Under the pieces are notes generated by a model. It worked only from the letters and a program-made list of their open reading frames with translations. It had not been told where the DNA came from and did not search any database. Of a stretch of DNA of 52,956 nt, positions 29,335 to 38,443 are shown one piece after another; positions within the stretch are counted from its first letter, which is position 1; the number at the start of each line of letters is the position of its first letter. The stretch spans positions 1-52,956 of the forward strand of contig NZ_JAGGPX010000019.1 in the NCBI RefSeq assembly GCF_018613575.1, in the 5' to 3' direction. The position numbers and the translations under genes are program-made. This DNA is from Planococcus sp. ISL-110. Lineage in GTDB: Bacteria; Bacillota; Bacilli; Bacillales_A; Planococcaceae.

Positions 29335-29430
29335 CAACTTCAAGTTTACTAATCAATGCGAAATTCTTTTTTAACACACAAAGTTACTATAAGTAAGAGA
29401 TGAGTGGGTCTGGTGAACAATGAAGGCACA

Positions 29431-31017
29431 ATGAAATCATTTATGAAAGGCGCGGTCCTGCTGACGATTGCAGGATTTATCGTTAAGCTGCTCAGTGCGG
29501 TCTACCGGGTGCCTTTCCAGAACCTCGTTGGAGACAAAGGCTTCTACATTTACCAGCAAGTGTATCCGTTTGTCGCCATTTTCGGCATCTGGACATCCTA
29601 TGGCTTTGCAGTAGCGGTTTCAAAATTGTTGGCGGATACCGGCAGGCAGGAGCACGGGACGATTTTGCGCGTCGCATTCATGTATGTGGCTGCTATCTCC
29701 ATTTCGGGATTTGTGCTGCTGTTTTTCGGCGCGGAACTGCTGGCAGGCTGGATGGGCGATGCGCAATTGGATCGCTTGCTGAAAGTCGGCGCGTTTTCAG
29801 TGTTGCTGATGGCACCGCTGGCTATACTGAAAGGCTATTTCCAGTCGCGAAATGACATGGTGCCAGTTGCCTATGCCCAGGTAATGGAGCAGGGGTTTCG
29901 TGTATCGATCATTTTAATCGGTACTTGGATTGTCATTTCGAGCGGTTTGTCATTGTACGCCGCAGGCCAGATGGCGATGCTTGGCGCAGTGATCGGAGGG
30001 CTAGGAGCAGTTGTCCTGTTGCTGGTCTATTTCCGCAGTCATTCGGATTTCCTGAAACAGCCTTCACAAATGCGAACCTGGCCAATCATTAAGGAGATGA
30101 CCGCGGTCAGCTTGAGTGTCAGCATGAGTTCTTTGATCCTGCTGCTGTTTCAGCTGGTGGATTCGTTTACGGTATTCCGCCTACTGGAAGAAAGTGGAAT
30201 ATCGCGTCTTGCTGCCATGGAACAGAAGGGGATCTATGACCGCGGACAGCCACTGGTACAATTCGGCATTTTGATCGCCACTTCGCTGACCCTGGCAATT
30301 GTTCCGCTGGTGGCGCGGACTTCTAAAAAAAACGGTGGAAGGCCACCGGAAATTTATGCGCGCTTGGCGTTCCGTGTATCGTTCCTGTTTGCATTCGCTG
30401 CTGCTGCAGGGCTGACCTTCGTCATGCCTTATGTCAATGAAACTCTGTTCCAAACGCGCGAACAGTCGGGTGCACTGATCATCTTCAGCTGGCAGATCGT
30501 CTGGATGTCGCTGCTGCTGATCATGACGGCGATGCTTCATGGACTTGGCAAGGTGAGGGTTCCGGCTTTGTTGCTGGTTTCAGGCTTGGTGGTGAAAGTC
30601 GTCAGCAATTTGCTGTTGCTGCCTATTTGGGGAGTAATGGGAGCGGCTATTGCGGGAAATGTTGGCCTGGCGGTGATTGTGGCTGGGTTATTGTTGTATT
30701 TCAAAAAAGTCTGGCCGCTGCAGTTTGCGCCGATTTCTTATTACGGTTGGCTTTTTGGAGCCGCTGCGGCGATGTCAGCAGTAGTGCTGAGCTGGTCGAT
30801 TCTAGCTGACAGCTATCTGTTTGACAGCTTGTCCAGCCGCTTAGGTGCTGCACTCACAACGGCAACCGCTATACCGCTCGGTGCTTTGGTATTCATGTCG
30901 CTGATTGGCAAAAGCCGCATCATCACAGAAAAAGAATGGTATATCATTCCGTTCGGCCGCAAGCTGGCAGGATTGCAATTAGCAATAAATTCAAAGAAAA
31001 AAGGTGAAAAGCGATGA
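29431..31017 (+). CDS. yabM: MurJ/SpoVB-type lipid flippase family protein (YabM)
   Basis: About 528 residues with roughly 14 hydrophobic segments, a polysaccharide-transport (MOP/MVF) protein. It opens KSFMKGAVLLTIAGFIVKLL and YRVPFQNLVGDKGFYIYQ, typical of the SpoVB/YtgP/YabM branch. Family members flip lipid-linked wall precursors; Bacillus YtgP/MurJ flips lipid II, and the exact substrate of YabM-type proteins is less certain. Start choice is not firm: ATG 29431 has GAAGG nearby, while GTG 29404 or 29413 would add up to 9 residues. The stop overlaps the mazG start. It follows the repeat-filled gap. Confidence 0.88.
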   Translation: MKSFMKGAVLLTIAGFIVKLLSAVYRVPFQNLVGDKGFYIYQQVYPFVAIFGIWTSYGFAVAVSKLLADTGRQEHGTILRVAFMYVAAISISGFVLLFFGAELLAGWMGDAQLDRLLKVGAFSVLLMAPLAILKGYFQSRNDMVPVAYAQVMEQGFRVSIILIGTWIVISSGLSLYAAGQMAMLGAVIGGLGAVVLLLVYFRSHSDFLKQPSQMRTWPIIKEMTAVSLSVSMSSLILLLFQLVDSFTVFRLLEESGISRLAAMEQKGIYDRGQPLVQFGILIATSLTLAIVPLVARTSKKNGGRPPEIYARLAFRVSFLFAFAAAAGLTFVMPYVNETLFQTREQSGALIIFSWQIVWMSLLLIMTAMLHGLGKVRVPALLLVSGLVVKVVSNLLLLPIWGVMGAAIAGNVGLAVIVAGLLLYFKKVWPLQFAPISYYGWLFGAAAAMSAVVLSWSILADSYLFDSLSSRLGAALTTATAIPLGALVFMSLIGKSRIITEKEWYIIPFGRKLAGLQLAINSKKKGEKR

Positions 31018-32477
31018 ATACCATTCACATAATCGGCCTTGGTGCTGGTGATTTAGACCAATTGCCGCTCGGCGTCTATAAAAAGCTGAAAGCTGCGGAC
31101 AATTTATACGTACGGACCGAAGACCATCCGGTACTGGCAGAGCTGGCGCAGGAAGGTGTAACTTTTACGAGCTTTGACGCCGTTTATGAAAAGCACGACA
31201 GCTTCAGCCCGGTTTATGAAGAAATTGCGGAAACACTGATTGATCTATCCCTTCAGGCATCGGTCATTTATGCTGTGCCGGGACACCCCTTGGTGGCAGA
31301 GCAGACCGTGCAGAATTTGATTAGAGCCGAAAAGCAAGGGCTATGCCATTTGGCTATCGAAGGCGGACACAGTTTCCTGGATTCGCTGTTCGGTGCGCTT
31401 CGCATCGACCCAATTGAAGGCTTTCAATTAATGGATGGTACAGAAATGACCAGCGACCAAGTAAACATGACACAGCATCTGCTGATTGCCCAGGTCTATG
31501 ACAGCTTCAGTGCATCAGAAGTCAAATTGACGCTGATGGAAAAATACCCGGACGATTACCCGGTGACCATCGTCACGGCTGCCGGTTCTAAAGACGAAGT
31601 ACTGCGTACCGTGCCGCTTCATGAATTGGACCGCTCGGCAGAAGTCAACAACTTGACGACCGTCTATGTGCCGCCGGCAGCGGAACAAACGCAACGATTG
31701 AAGGAATGGCAGACATTCCGCAGCATCATCGCGAAGCTGAGAAGCCCTGAAGGTTGCCCGTGGGACCGCGAGCAGACGCATGAGTCGCTGAGTCCATTTT
31801 TGATTGAGGAAGCACACGAGCTGCTTCAGGCGATTCAGGAAGGTGACGATCGAGCGATCGCGGACGAATTGGGGGATGTGTTGCTGCAGGTGTTCCTGCA
31901 TGCCCAAATTGGCCAGGATAACGGCTACTTCCAGTTGGAGGATGTGCTTGAATCCATCAGTGCGAAAATGATTCGCCGCCACCCCCATGTATTCGGCGAT
32001 GTGACGGCGGAAGATGCCGATCAGGTTGTCGCCAATTGGCAGGAAATCAAAGCACAGGAAAACCGGGCTTCTGAGTCTTTATTAGAAGGCCAAGACCGTT
32101 TCAGTTCTTCCTTGACTACGTCGTTCAATTACCAGAAAAAAGCGGCGAAAGTCGGATTCAGCTGGCCGGATGCTGCTGGTGCTTGGGATAAATTCCATGA
32201 AGAATTGCAGGAGTTTCAACACGAAGTGGCGAAAGGTTCCAAAGCCAGCCAATTGGATGAACTTGGCGATTTGTTGTTCACCTTGGTGAATATTGCCCGT
32301 TTCTTCGACCTGTCACCAGAAGAAGCGATGATGCAGGCAAATCGGAAGTTCCAAACACGTTTCAGTTACGTGGAACAGCAGGTAAAACAGGGAACTGGAA
32401 ACTTCAGCGATTACACGCTGGAGCAGCTGGATAGATTCTGGAACCAGGCCAAACTATTGGCAAGAAAGGAAGACTGA
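31014..32477 (+). CDS. mazG: tetrapyrrole methylase / MazG nucleotide pyrophosphohydrolase fusion (YabN)
   Basis: 487 residues in two parts. The N-terminal 220 residues match the SAM-dependent tetrapyrrole (corrin/porphyrin) methylase fold (IHIIGLGAGDLDQLPLG, YAVPGHPLVAEQT). The rest has two MazG units: CPWDREQTHESL, then EEAHELLQAI and DELGDVLLQVFLHA, and again near the end (DELGDLLFTLVNIAR). MazG hydrolyses NTPs to NMPs and clears damaged nucleotides. The role of the methylase half is unknown. ATG 31014 overlaps the yabM stop, and rqcP starts 2 bases after its end. Confidence 0.92.
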   Translation: MNTIHIIGLGAGDLDQLPLGVYKKLKAADNLYVRTEDHPVLAELAQEGVTFTSFDAVYEKHDSFSPVYEEIAETLIDLSLQASVIYAVPGHPLVAEQTVQNLIRAEKQGLCHLAIEGGHSFLDSLFGALRIDPIEGFQLMDGTEMTSDQVNMTQHLLIAQVYDSFSASEVKLTLMEKYPDDYPVTIVTAAGSKDEVLRTVPLHELDRSAEVNNLTTVYVPPAAEQTQRLKEWQTFRSIIAKLRSPEGCPWDREQTHESLSPFLIEEAHELLQAIQEGDDRAIADELGDVLLQVFLHAQIGQDNGYFQLEDVLESISAKMIRRHPHVFGDVTAEDADQVVANWQEIKAQENRASESLLEGQDRFSSSLTTSFNYQKKAAKVGFSWPDAAGAWDKFHEELQEFQHEVAKGSKASQLDELGDLLFTLVNIARFFDLSPEEAMMQANRKFQTRFSYVEQQVKQGTGNFSDYTLEQLDRFWNQAKLLARKED

Positions 32478-32479
32478 CC

Positions 32480-32770
32480 ATGCGCCTCGATAAATTTTTG
32501 AAAGTTTCACGTCTTATTAAACGCCGTACGTTAGCGAAGCAAGTTGCCGACCAAGGCCGCATCACCGTAAACGGCAACAAAGCGAAAGCCAGCTCAGTTA
32601 TCAAAGAAAATGATGAGCTGCAAATCCGTTTCGGCCAAAAAGTTGTTATGGTGCGCATCGATAGGCTGAAAGAAGTAGCGAAAAAAGAAGAAGCGGCCAA
32701 TATGTACACGATCCTGAAAGAAGAAAAGCTGGAAAAGGTTGAACCTGAGTTTATTGATGATGAAGCATAA
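32480..32770 (+). CDS. rqcP: RqcP, S4-domain ribosome quality control factor (YabO)
   Basis: 96 residues. MRLDKFLKVSRLIKRRTLAKQ begins an S4 RNA-binding domain covering most of the protein, followed by a charged helical tail. In B. subtilis, RqcP (related to Hsp15) works with RqcH to add C-terminal alanine tails to nascent chains on obstructed 50S subunits. It starts 2 bases after mazG and is followed by a terminator. In B. subtilis, sporulation genes yabP and yabQ come next; here they are replaced by a VanY gene and an arginine operon. Confidence 0.93.
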   Translation: MRLDKFLKVSRLIKRRTLAKQVADQGRITVNGNKAKASSVIKENDELQIRFGQKVVMVRIDRLKEVAKKEEAANMYTILKEEKLEKVEPEFIDDEA

Positions 32771-32780
32771 CAAGTTTTCA

Positions 32781-32807
32781 AAACCTGCCTTAAGCAGGTT
32801 TTTTTGT
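32781..32807 (+). terminator. rqcP terminator
   Basis: AAACCTGC and GCAGGTTT form a perfect stem with a TTAA-type loop, followed by TTTTT. Confidence 0.92.
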
Positions 32808-32828
32808 TTTTCTGAACAAAATGCACCA

Positions 32829-32857
32829 TGGATAAAGCCGATTATTTTCTATATGAT
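32829..32857 (+). promoter_or_regulatory. possible promoter for the VanY gene
   Basis: TGGATA and TATGAT separated by 17 bases, 49 bases before the ATG. The -35 box is moderate. Confidence 0.45.
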
Positions 32858-32906
32858 GAAAAAATAGCAAAAGATAAAGTCCTGAACAGGGACTTATTGA
32901 AAGGAA

Positions 32907-34340
32907 ATGATGGGATTGCCAAAAATTTTAATGGGCAAGAAGCTTGGATTATCGGCCGCGGCGCTTTTGATAGCTGCTTCACTGCTGCCTCAGCAAGGAG
33001 TTGTGCCAATTGGCGTGAGCCAGGCCAGTGCGGCAAGTTCTTTTCAGGACGTCACCACTTTTAAGAAGGAAATCGATTATCTGGCAGGATTGGGCGTCAT
33101 CAAAGGATTTCCGGGCGGCAGTTTTAAACCGGCAGCCACCATCACACGGCTGGATGCAGTGCGGATGATCTTGCGTGAGATGGAATCCGAAAAAACGGCT
33201 GCGCCCGATCCCGGTTTCGCCGACCTGAAATCCGGTTCTCCCGGATATGAAGAAGTCGCCAAAGCAGTGGAACTTGGGTTTATTGAAGGAAAAAAATCCA
33301 AGAGAGGGATAAAGTACTTTGATGCCAAAGCTGTCCTGACCCGAGCAGAAATGGCCAAAATCCTGACAGAAGCCTACAATTTAACAGCCAATAAAGGCAT
33401 TTCCTTCACAGATGTCGGTTCGGCTTATTGGGCGAATGTATACATAAGCCGGTTGGCGACAGCCGGCATCACCAATGGTTTTCCAGGCGGGGCATTCAAG
33501 CCAAAAGAAGCTTTGCAGCGTCAGCATTTTGCGGGATTCATGGCACGGCTTTTAGCTCCTGCACAGTTTCCTCTTCCTGCAGCGCAGCCTGAAAAACCCG
33601 TTACTTACAAGACAAATGACCAATTGAACATGCGTTCGAAAGCGGGAGTAGGCAATCCGATTGTTGCCTCGATCCCTGAAGGCGCAACGGTCGAGTATCT
33701 TGGCAAAGAAGGCAATTGGTATAAAGTAGAATACGGTACAAAAGCTGGCTGGGTAAATTCGGCTTATTTGACCAAAGAAACACCAGGCAAATCTTCAGTT
33801 TATCCGGCACCTTCCATTGAGACACCGGGGACTTATGTGTCAGGTGTGTTGATTGTCAATAAAAATTACAGCCTGCCATCCAGTTACAATCCTGGTGTTA
33901 GCATCCTTGCCCAAAAAGCGGTTGACGCCATGATGATAGAGGCGAAAAAACAAGGGGTCCAACTGACTGCTTTCAGTACATTCCGCTCCTATAACCGCCA
34001 AAAAGAGCTATACACTAGTTATGTCAGCAAACATGGTGCAGCGGAAGCCAATCGCTTTAGTGCAAAACCCGGCCATAGCGAACACCAGACAGGCCTTGCC
34101 TTCGACTTTGGCGGCAGCGACCAGTCCAAATGGCTGAAGGAATCATTTGAAGCGACCAAAGAAGGAAAATGGCTCGCGGCCAACGCCCATAACTACGGTT
34201 TTATTCTCCGCTACCCTAAAGGCAAGGAAACCGTCACTGGCTATATGCACGAACCTTGGCATTATCGTTACCTCGGCTCTGAATTAGCTGGACAAGTGAA
34301 AGACAGCGGCAAGACCCTGGAAGAATACGTGAACAAGTAA
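32907..34340 (+). CDS. S-layer-homology, SH3b and VanY D,D-carboxypeptidase domain protein
   Basis: 477 residues with a signal peptide (KK, then a hydrophobic stretch, cleavage near ASA at about 43). Three SLH repeats follow (about 44-90, 102-155, 165-212; FPGGSFKP, TRAEMAK and FPGGAFKP are visible), then a bacterial SH3 domain (about 230-283), then a VanY-type zinc peptidase (about 315-470). GHSEHQTGLAFDF and EPWHYRYLG carry the zinc-binding His and Asp and the catalytic Glu. It should be secreted, held to the wall polymer by its SLH repeats, and trim terminal D-Ala from stem peptides. Start is ATG 32907 or the adjoining ATG 32910. Not part of the conserved block; it faces argF across a shared terminator. 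Vancomycin resistance is not implied. Confidence 0.88.
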   Translation: MMGLPKILMGKKLGLSAAALLIAASLLPQQGVVPIGVSQASAASSFQDVTTFKKEIDYLAGLGVIKGFPGGSFKPAATITRLDAVRMILREMESEKTAAPDPGFADLKSGSPGYEEVAKAVELGFIEGKKSKRGIKYFDAKAVLTRAEMAKILTEAYNLTANKGISFTDVGSAYWANVYISRLATAGITNGFPGGAFKPKEALQRQHFAGFMARLLAPAQFPLPAAQPEKPVTYKTNDQLNMRSKAGVGNPIVASIPEGATVEYLGKEGNWYKVEYGTKAGWVNSAYLTKETPGKSSVYPAPSIETPGTYVSGVLIVNKNYSLPSSYNPGVSILAQKAVDAMMIEAKKQGVQLTAFSTFRSYNRQKELYTSYVSKHGAAEANRFSAKPGHSEHQTGLAFDFGGSDQSKWLKESFEATKEGKWLAANAHNYGFILRYPKGKETVTGYMHEPWHYRYLGSELAGQVKDSGKTLEEYVNK

Positions 34341-34347
34341 AACAGAA

Positions 34348-34388
34348 AAACGCCTTAGGAATCGATCGATTCCTAAGGCGTTTTTTAT
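34348..34388. terminator. bidirectional terminator between the VanY gene and argF
   Basis: Positions 34350-34383 are a perfect 34-bp palindrome (AACGCCTTAGGAATCGA and its complement) with an A-run on the left and a T-run on the right. It serves the two convergent genes. Confidence 0.95.
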
Positions 34389-34394
34389 CGCTTT

Positions 34395-35348
34395 TTATTT
34401 ATCACCCATCAACGCAACAAGCACCGCTTTTTGCGCATGCAGCCGATTTTCCGATTCCTGGAAAATCACCGAATGCGGTCCTTCCAAAATACCGGTCGTC
34501 ACTTCTTCTTCACGGTGGGCAGGCAGACAATGCATAAAGATATAATCTTCATTGGCATGTTTGACGAGTTCTTCGTTCACTTGGAAGCCCTGGAAATGCT
34601 GAAGGCGTTCAATCGTTTCCTGCTCCTGTCCCATACTGGCCCAGACATCCGTATAAATGATGTCACTTCCCGCAACCGCTTGTTCCGGGCTTTCGGTAAT
34701 GTCAATGGTCGAGCCCGTATATTGTGCGATGTCTTTAGCCAAGGCTACCATTTCTGGAGTAGGCGCATAAGCGGCAGGCGATGCGATACTGATATCCATG
34801 CCAACTTTAGCAGCGCCGATCATCAACGAGTTGGCCATATTATTGCCGTCTCCGATATATGCCATTTTCTTGCCTTTCAACGTGCCGAAATGCTCGAGAA
34901 TGGTCATCAGATCCGCCAGCACCTGACATGGATGATAGTCATCGGTCAATCCGTTGATGACCGGAATGGAACTAAAGTCCGCTAGTTCCTGGACAACGGA
35001 TTGATGGAATGTGCGGATCATGAGTCCATCGAGATATCCTGACAGGACACGTCCGGTATCAGCAATAGTTTCGCCACGTCCCATTTGTGTGTCCTGAGAG
35101 CTCAGGAACATGGCATTGCCGCCAAGCTGAAGCATTCCGGCTTCAAATGAAACACGGGTACGGGTAGAGGATTTTTCGAAAATCATGCCCAGCACCTTGC
35201 CTTTTAAGAGTGGCAAATATTTATTTTCAGGTTTTTTCAGTTCAATTGCCAAGTGGAGCAAATCCATGATTTCGTCTGTGCTGTAATCTTTCAAGGACAG
35301 GAAATCTTCCTGGATAATCGAGGGGGCAAACGGGATCGCCATTGTCAT
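34395..35348 (-). CDS. argF: ornithine carbamoyltransferase
   Basis: 317 residues on the minus strand. SSTRTRVSFE binds carbamoyl phosphate, FHQSVVQELA and HPCQVLADLMT are further active-site blocks, and HCLPAHR is the ornithine-side motif that separates it from aspartate carbamoyltransferase. It makes citrulline from ornithine and the carbamoyl phosphate produced by the two genes upstream. Its ATG overlaps the carB stop (ATGA); an ATG two codons later is also possible. Last gene of the operon, ending at the shared terminator. Confidence 0.95.
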   Translation of the reverse strand: MTMAIPFAPSIIQEDFLSLKDYSTDEIMDLLHLAIELKKPENKYLPLLKGKVLGMIFEKSSTRTRVSFEAGMLQLGGNAMFLSSQDTQMGRGETIADTGRVLSGYLDGLMIRTFHQSVVQELADFSSIPVINGLTDDYHPCQVLADLMTILEHFGTLKGKKMAYIGDGNNMANSLMIGAAKVGMDISIASPAAYAPTPEMVALAKDIAQYTGSTIDITESPEQAVAGSDIIYTDVWASMGQEQETIERLQHFQGFQVNEELVKHANEDYIFMHCLPAHREEEVTTGILEGPHSVIFQESENRLHAQKAVLVALMGDK

Positions 35349-38300
35349 TTTGCAAGCACTCCTTTCACTAATGCGGTAATGGATGAATAAGTTCCGTTAA
35401 AGGCAGCCACTGTTTCAGGGCGTGTCCAGACATGGAGACGGTGAATAGCAGCCTGCTTCGCGTTGGTACTTTCCGGGTCCGGGGCAAAGTCGATATATGC
35501 TTTTTTAGTTTCTGTTTTCAGCCACTCATCAAAAGGCATAAGTGGCTCAGTGACAATGCTGAAGCCGTGTGCTTCCCATAAAGCGCTATCCACTTGGTCA
35601 ATTGACTGCTCTGCAACAAATACAGTTCCGCCGGAAGCAAGGTCCGCCAATTGGACAGAGGCACCACTTAAGGCTTTCGCCAATGCAATCTCCAGGTCCG
35701 GGCTTGAGCCAATCACTTCGCCTGTCGACATCATTTCAGGAGACAGGACAGGAGACAGTCCCGGCAATTTAATATGGGAGAAAACCGGTGCTTTAACTGT
35801 ATACTCCGGCTGTCCATTATAGCTTTCTTCTATATGGAGCTCTTCGAAAGGAACTCCCAGCAATAACGCCGTAGCATGCTGCACGAGCGGCACATCCGTC
35901 ACTTTCGAGCTGATTGGTGCTGTCCGCGATGCCCGTGGATTGATTTCCATAACGAATAATTGATCGCCTTCGTAGACAAATTGGATATTGAACAAGCCGG
36001 TATAAGCTATGTTTCTGGCGATATGCTTGGCGGTTTTCGAGAGCTCCTGAAGTGCCTGTTCCGTTAAGGAAACCGGCGGCGTAATGGAGATGCTGTCACC
36101 GGAGTGGACACCGGTTCCTTCAACATGCTCAAAAATGGCGGAGACCCAGACGTTTTCGCCGTCGGTCAGGATATCGGCCTCGACTTCTTTGCCGGTGACA
36201 AAATGATCGACCAGTACAGGAAATTCCATAGTCGTCTGCTGCAGCCAATCGCCAAGCTCCGTTTCATTGTGCAAAACGATCATGCCGCGTCCACCGATGA
36301 CATAAGACGGGCGCAGTAGCACCGGAAATCCGAGTAGACGGGCTGCCGGTATGACAGCGGATGGTTCACTCGCTGTTTTGCCTGGAATGGTCGGCAAGCC
36401 GATCGATTCCAGGAACGCATAAAAACGGTCACGGTCTTCCATTTGATCCAGCAGGTCTACCGTCGATCCAAGAACCGTAATGCCCGCTTCCTGAAGGGCA
36501 GCTGCAACATTCAGCGAAGTTTGCCCACCGAACTGGAGAATGACTTGATTGATGCCTTCAAAATCCAGGACATTGAGAATGTCTTCCGGTGTCATCGGTT
36601 CAAAATACAGCGCGTCAGCCACTTCATAATCAGTGCTGACTGTTTCCGGGTTGTTGTTGATCATAATTGCTTCATAGCCGAGTTTCTGTGCTGCCATGAC
36701 ACTGTGTACACAGCAATAATCGAACTCGATGCCCTGTCCGATCCGAATCGGCCCGGATCCCACAACGGCCACTTTTTTCTTGTGGTGAGGGCGGCTGACA
36801 TCGGAAGAGCCCTGCCATGTGGAATAAAAATAATTGGTATCCGACCGGAATTCAGCGGCACATGTATCGATCATTCTGTAAGCGGGCGTCACCTGCCAGA
36901 TGCGGCGTTGTCCCCAAATCTCCGGGCAGGAGACATTCCAAAGATCAGCCAATTGCTGATCGCTGAAGCCAAGTGTCTTGGCCTGCAGCAGGCGGGAGCG
37001 GGTCATGCTATTCCAGTCCAGTTGCTGAAGCTCGTTCCACTCTGCAACGATATTGGCCATAACGGATAAGAAGTAAGGGGTGATGCCGGTGATGCTGTGC
37101 AGAAATTGAATGGTCTTGCCCCGCACAAGCAGTTCAAAAAGAACAAACAGCCGGCGGTCGTCGGCTTCAATTGCCAATTGGCATAAGCTTTCTGTAGAGA
37201 AACCGGCAAGTGCCGTCAGACGGAAGCCATCAATCGGCAACTCAAGTGAACGAATTGCTTTTTGCAGCGCGGCTTCCATACGCCGTTCAATCGCCATGAC
37301 TTCACCGGTCGCTTTCATCTGTGTGCCCAGTCTGCGCTCTGCCTGTGGGAATTGATCGAATGGCCAACGGGGAATTTTAACAGCCACGTAATCCAACGCC
37401 GGTTCAAAGCTGGCAAATGTAGTGCCGGTCACCGGATTTTTCAGTTCGGCCAATTTATAGCCGATTGCTAACTTGGCAGCAATCTTGGCGATTGGGTAAC
37501 CGGTCGCTTTTGAAGCGAGTGCCGAAGAACGGCTGACGCGTGGATTGACTTCGATCAGATAATAATCTGACGTTTCAGGGTGCAGCGCGAACTGGACATT
37601 GCAGGCACCAATAATGCCGAGCGCTTCAATGATGCGAATAGAAGAGCTGCGCAGCATATGGTAATCTTTATCATTCAAAGTCTGGCTTGGTGCCACAACA
37701 ATCGAGTCGCCGGTATGTACGCCGACAGGATCCAAGTTTTCCATATTGCAGATGGTGATGCAGGTTCCGTCTGCATCACGCATGACCTCGTACTCGATTT
37801 CCTTGTAGCCGGCAATGCTGATTTCCACTAGGCACTGCTTGATGGGACTGGCGCTTAATCCTTGCTTTACCAGCTTAATGTAGGTTTTTTCATCTTCGGC
37901 AATTCCGCCGCCAAAGCCGCCAAGTGTATAAGCAGGGCGAACGATGAGGGGATAGCCGGCTAGAGCTGCAAACTCCAAAGCTCCTTCAATCGAGTAAATG
38001 ATGTCGCTGTCTGGGACCGGTTCGTTTAGCTCATTCATCAAGGAGCGGAATTGTTCGCGGTCTTCAGCTTGTTTAATAGCTTTCATATCAGTGCCAAGCA
38101 GCGCGACGCTGTATTGTGCTAAAATGCCGGAATCAGATAAAGCCATCGCCAGATTCAGGCCGGTTTGTCCGCCGACTGTTGCAAGCAAGCCGTCCGGACG
38201 CTCTTTTTCGATGATGGCGGTGACGCTTTCCAAGGTCATCGGTTCAAAATAGACTTGATCAGAAACAGATTTATCGGTCATGATGGTCGCCGGGTTGTTG

Positions 38301-38443
38301 TTGATCAGCACTACATGAATGCCTTCTTCTTTCAAAGCTACACATGCCTGCGTGCCTGAATAATCGAATTCAGCTGCCTGGCCGATGACGATGGCTCCTG
38401 AACCGATGACCAGTACTTTTTTGATTTGTTCTTGCTTAGGCAT
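35345..38443 (-). CDS. carB: carbamoyl-phosphate synthase large subunit, arginine type
   Basis: 1032 residues. Two ATP-grasp halves are clear (KVLVIGSGAIVIGQAAEFDY at the start; KKVAVVGSGPIRIGQGIEFDY midway, around 547), with NNNPATIMTD and NNNPETVSTD pairs. The C-terminal regulatory domain is short. The length is close to the arginine-specific CarB of B. subtilis (about 1030) rather than PyrAB (about 1070), and its place between carA and argF supports arginine synthesis. The start overlaps the carA stop by 8 bases, so translation is coupled. Confidence 0.95.
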   Translation of the reverse strand: MPKQEQIKKVLVIGSGAIVIGQAAEFDYSGTQACVALKEEGIHVVLINNNPATIMTDKSVSDQVYFEPMTLESVTAIIEKERPDGLLATVGGQTGLNLAMALSDSGILAQYSVALLGTDMKAIKQAEDREQFRSLMNELNEPVPDSDIIYSIEGALEFAALAGYPLIVRPAYTLGGFGGGIAEDEKTYIKLVKQGLSASPIKQCLVEISIAGYKEIEYEVMRDADGTCITICNMENLDPVGVHTGDSIVVAPSQTLNDKDYHMLRSSSIRIIEALGIIGACNVQFALHPETSDYYLIEVNPRVSRSSALASKATGYPIAKIAAKLAIGYKLAELKNPVTGTTFASFEPALDYVAVKIPRWPFDQFPQAERRLGTQMKATGEVMAIERRMEAALQKAIRSLELPIDGFRLTALAGFSTESLCQLAIEADDRRLFVLFELLVRGKTIQFLHSITGITPYFLSVMANIVAEWNELQQLDWNSMTRSRLLQAKTLGFSDQQLADLWNVSCPEIWGQRRIWQVTPAYRMIDTCAAEFRSDTNYFYSTWQGSSDVSRPHHKKKVAVVGSGPIRIGQGIEFDYCCVHSVMAAQKLGYEAIMINNNPETVSTDYEVADALYFEPMTPEDILNVLDFEGINQVILQFGGQTSLNVAAALQEAGITVLGSTVDLLDQMEDRDRFYAFLESIGLPTIPGKTASEPSAVIPAARLLGFPVLLRPSYVIGGRGMIVLHNETELGDWLQQTTMEFPVLVDHFVTGKEVEADILTDGENVWVSAIFEHVEGTGVHSGDSISITPPVSLTEQALQELSKTAKHIARNIAYTGLFNIQFVYEGDQLFVMEINPRASRTAPISSKVTDVPLVQHATALLLGVPFEELHIEESYNGQPEYTVKAPVFSHIKLPGLSPVLSPEMMSTGEVIGSSPDLEIALAKALSGASVQLADLASGGTVFVAEQSIDQVDSALWEAHGFSIVTEPLMPFDEWLKTETKKAYIDFAPDPESTNAKQAAIHRLHVWTRPETVAAFNGTYSSITALVKGVLAK

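Noticed and set aside
28906..29396. Short open frames in the mfd-yabM gap, one on each strand
   Set aside because: Both lie within repeat elements, and their residue composition is not protein-like. No match to SpoVT was seen.
32828..33064. A 78-codon frame overlapping the start of the VanY gene
   Set aside because: It runs in another frame across the VanY signal peptide and lacks a ribosome site.
32907..34340. Vancomycin resistance gene
   Set aside because: A VanY-type peptidase alone does not give resistance, and no VanR, VanS, VanH, VanA or VanX is nearby. The SLH anchoring points to a wall maintenance role.
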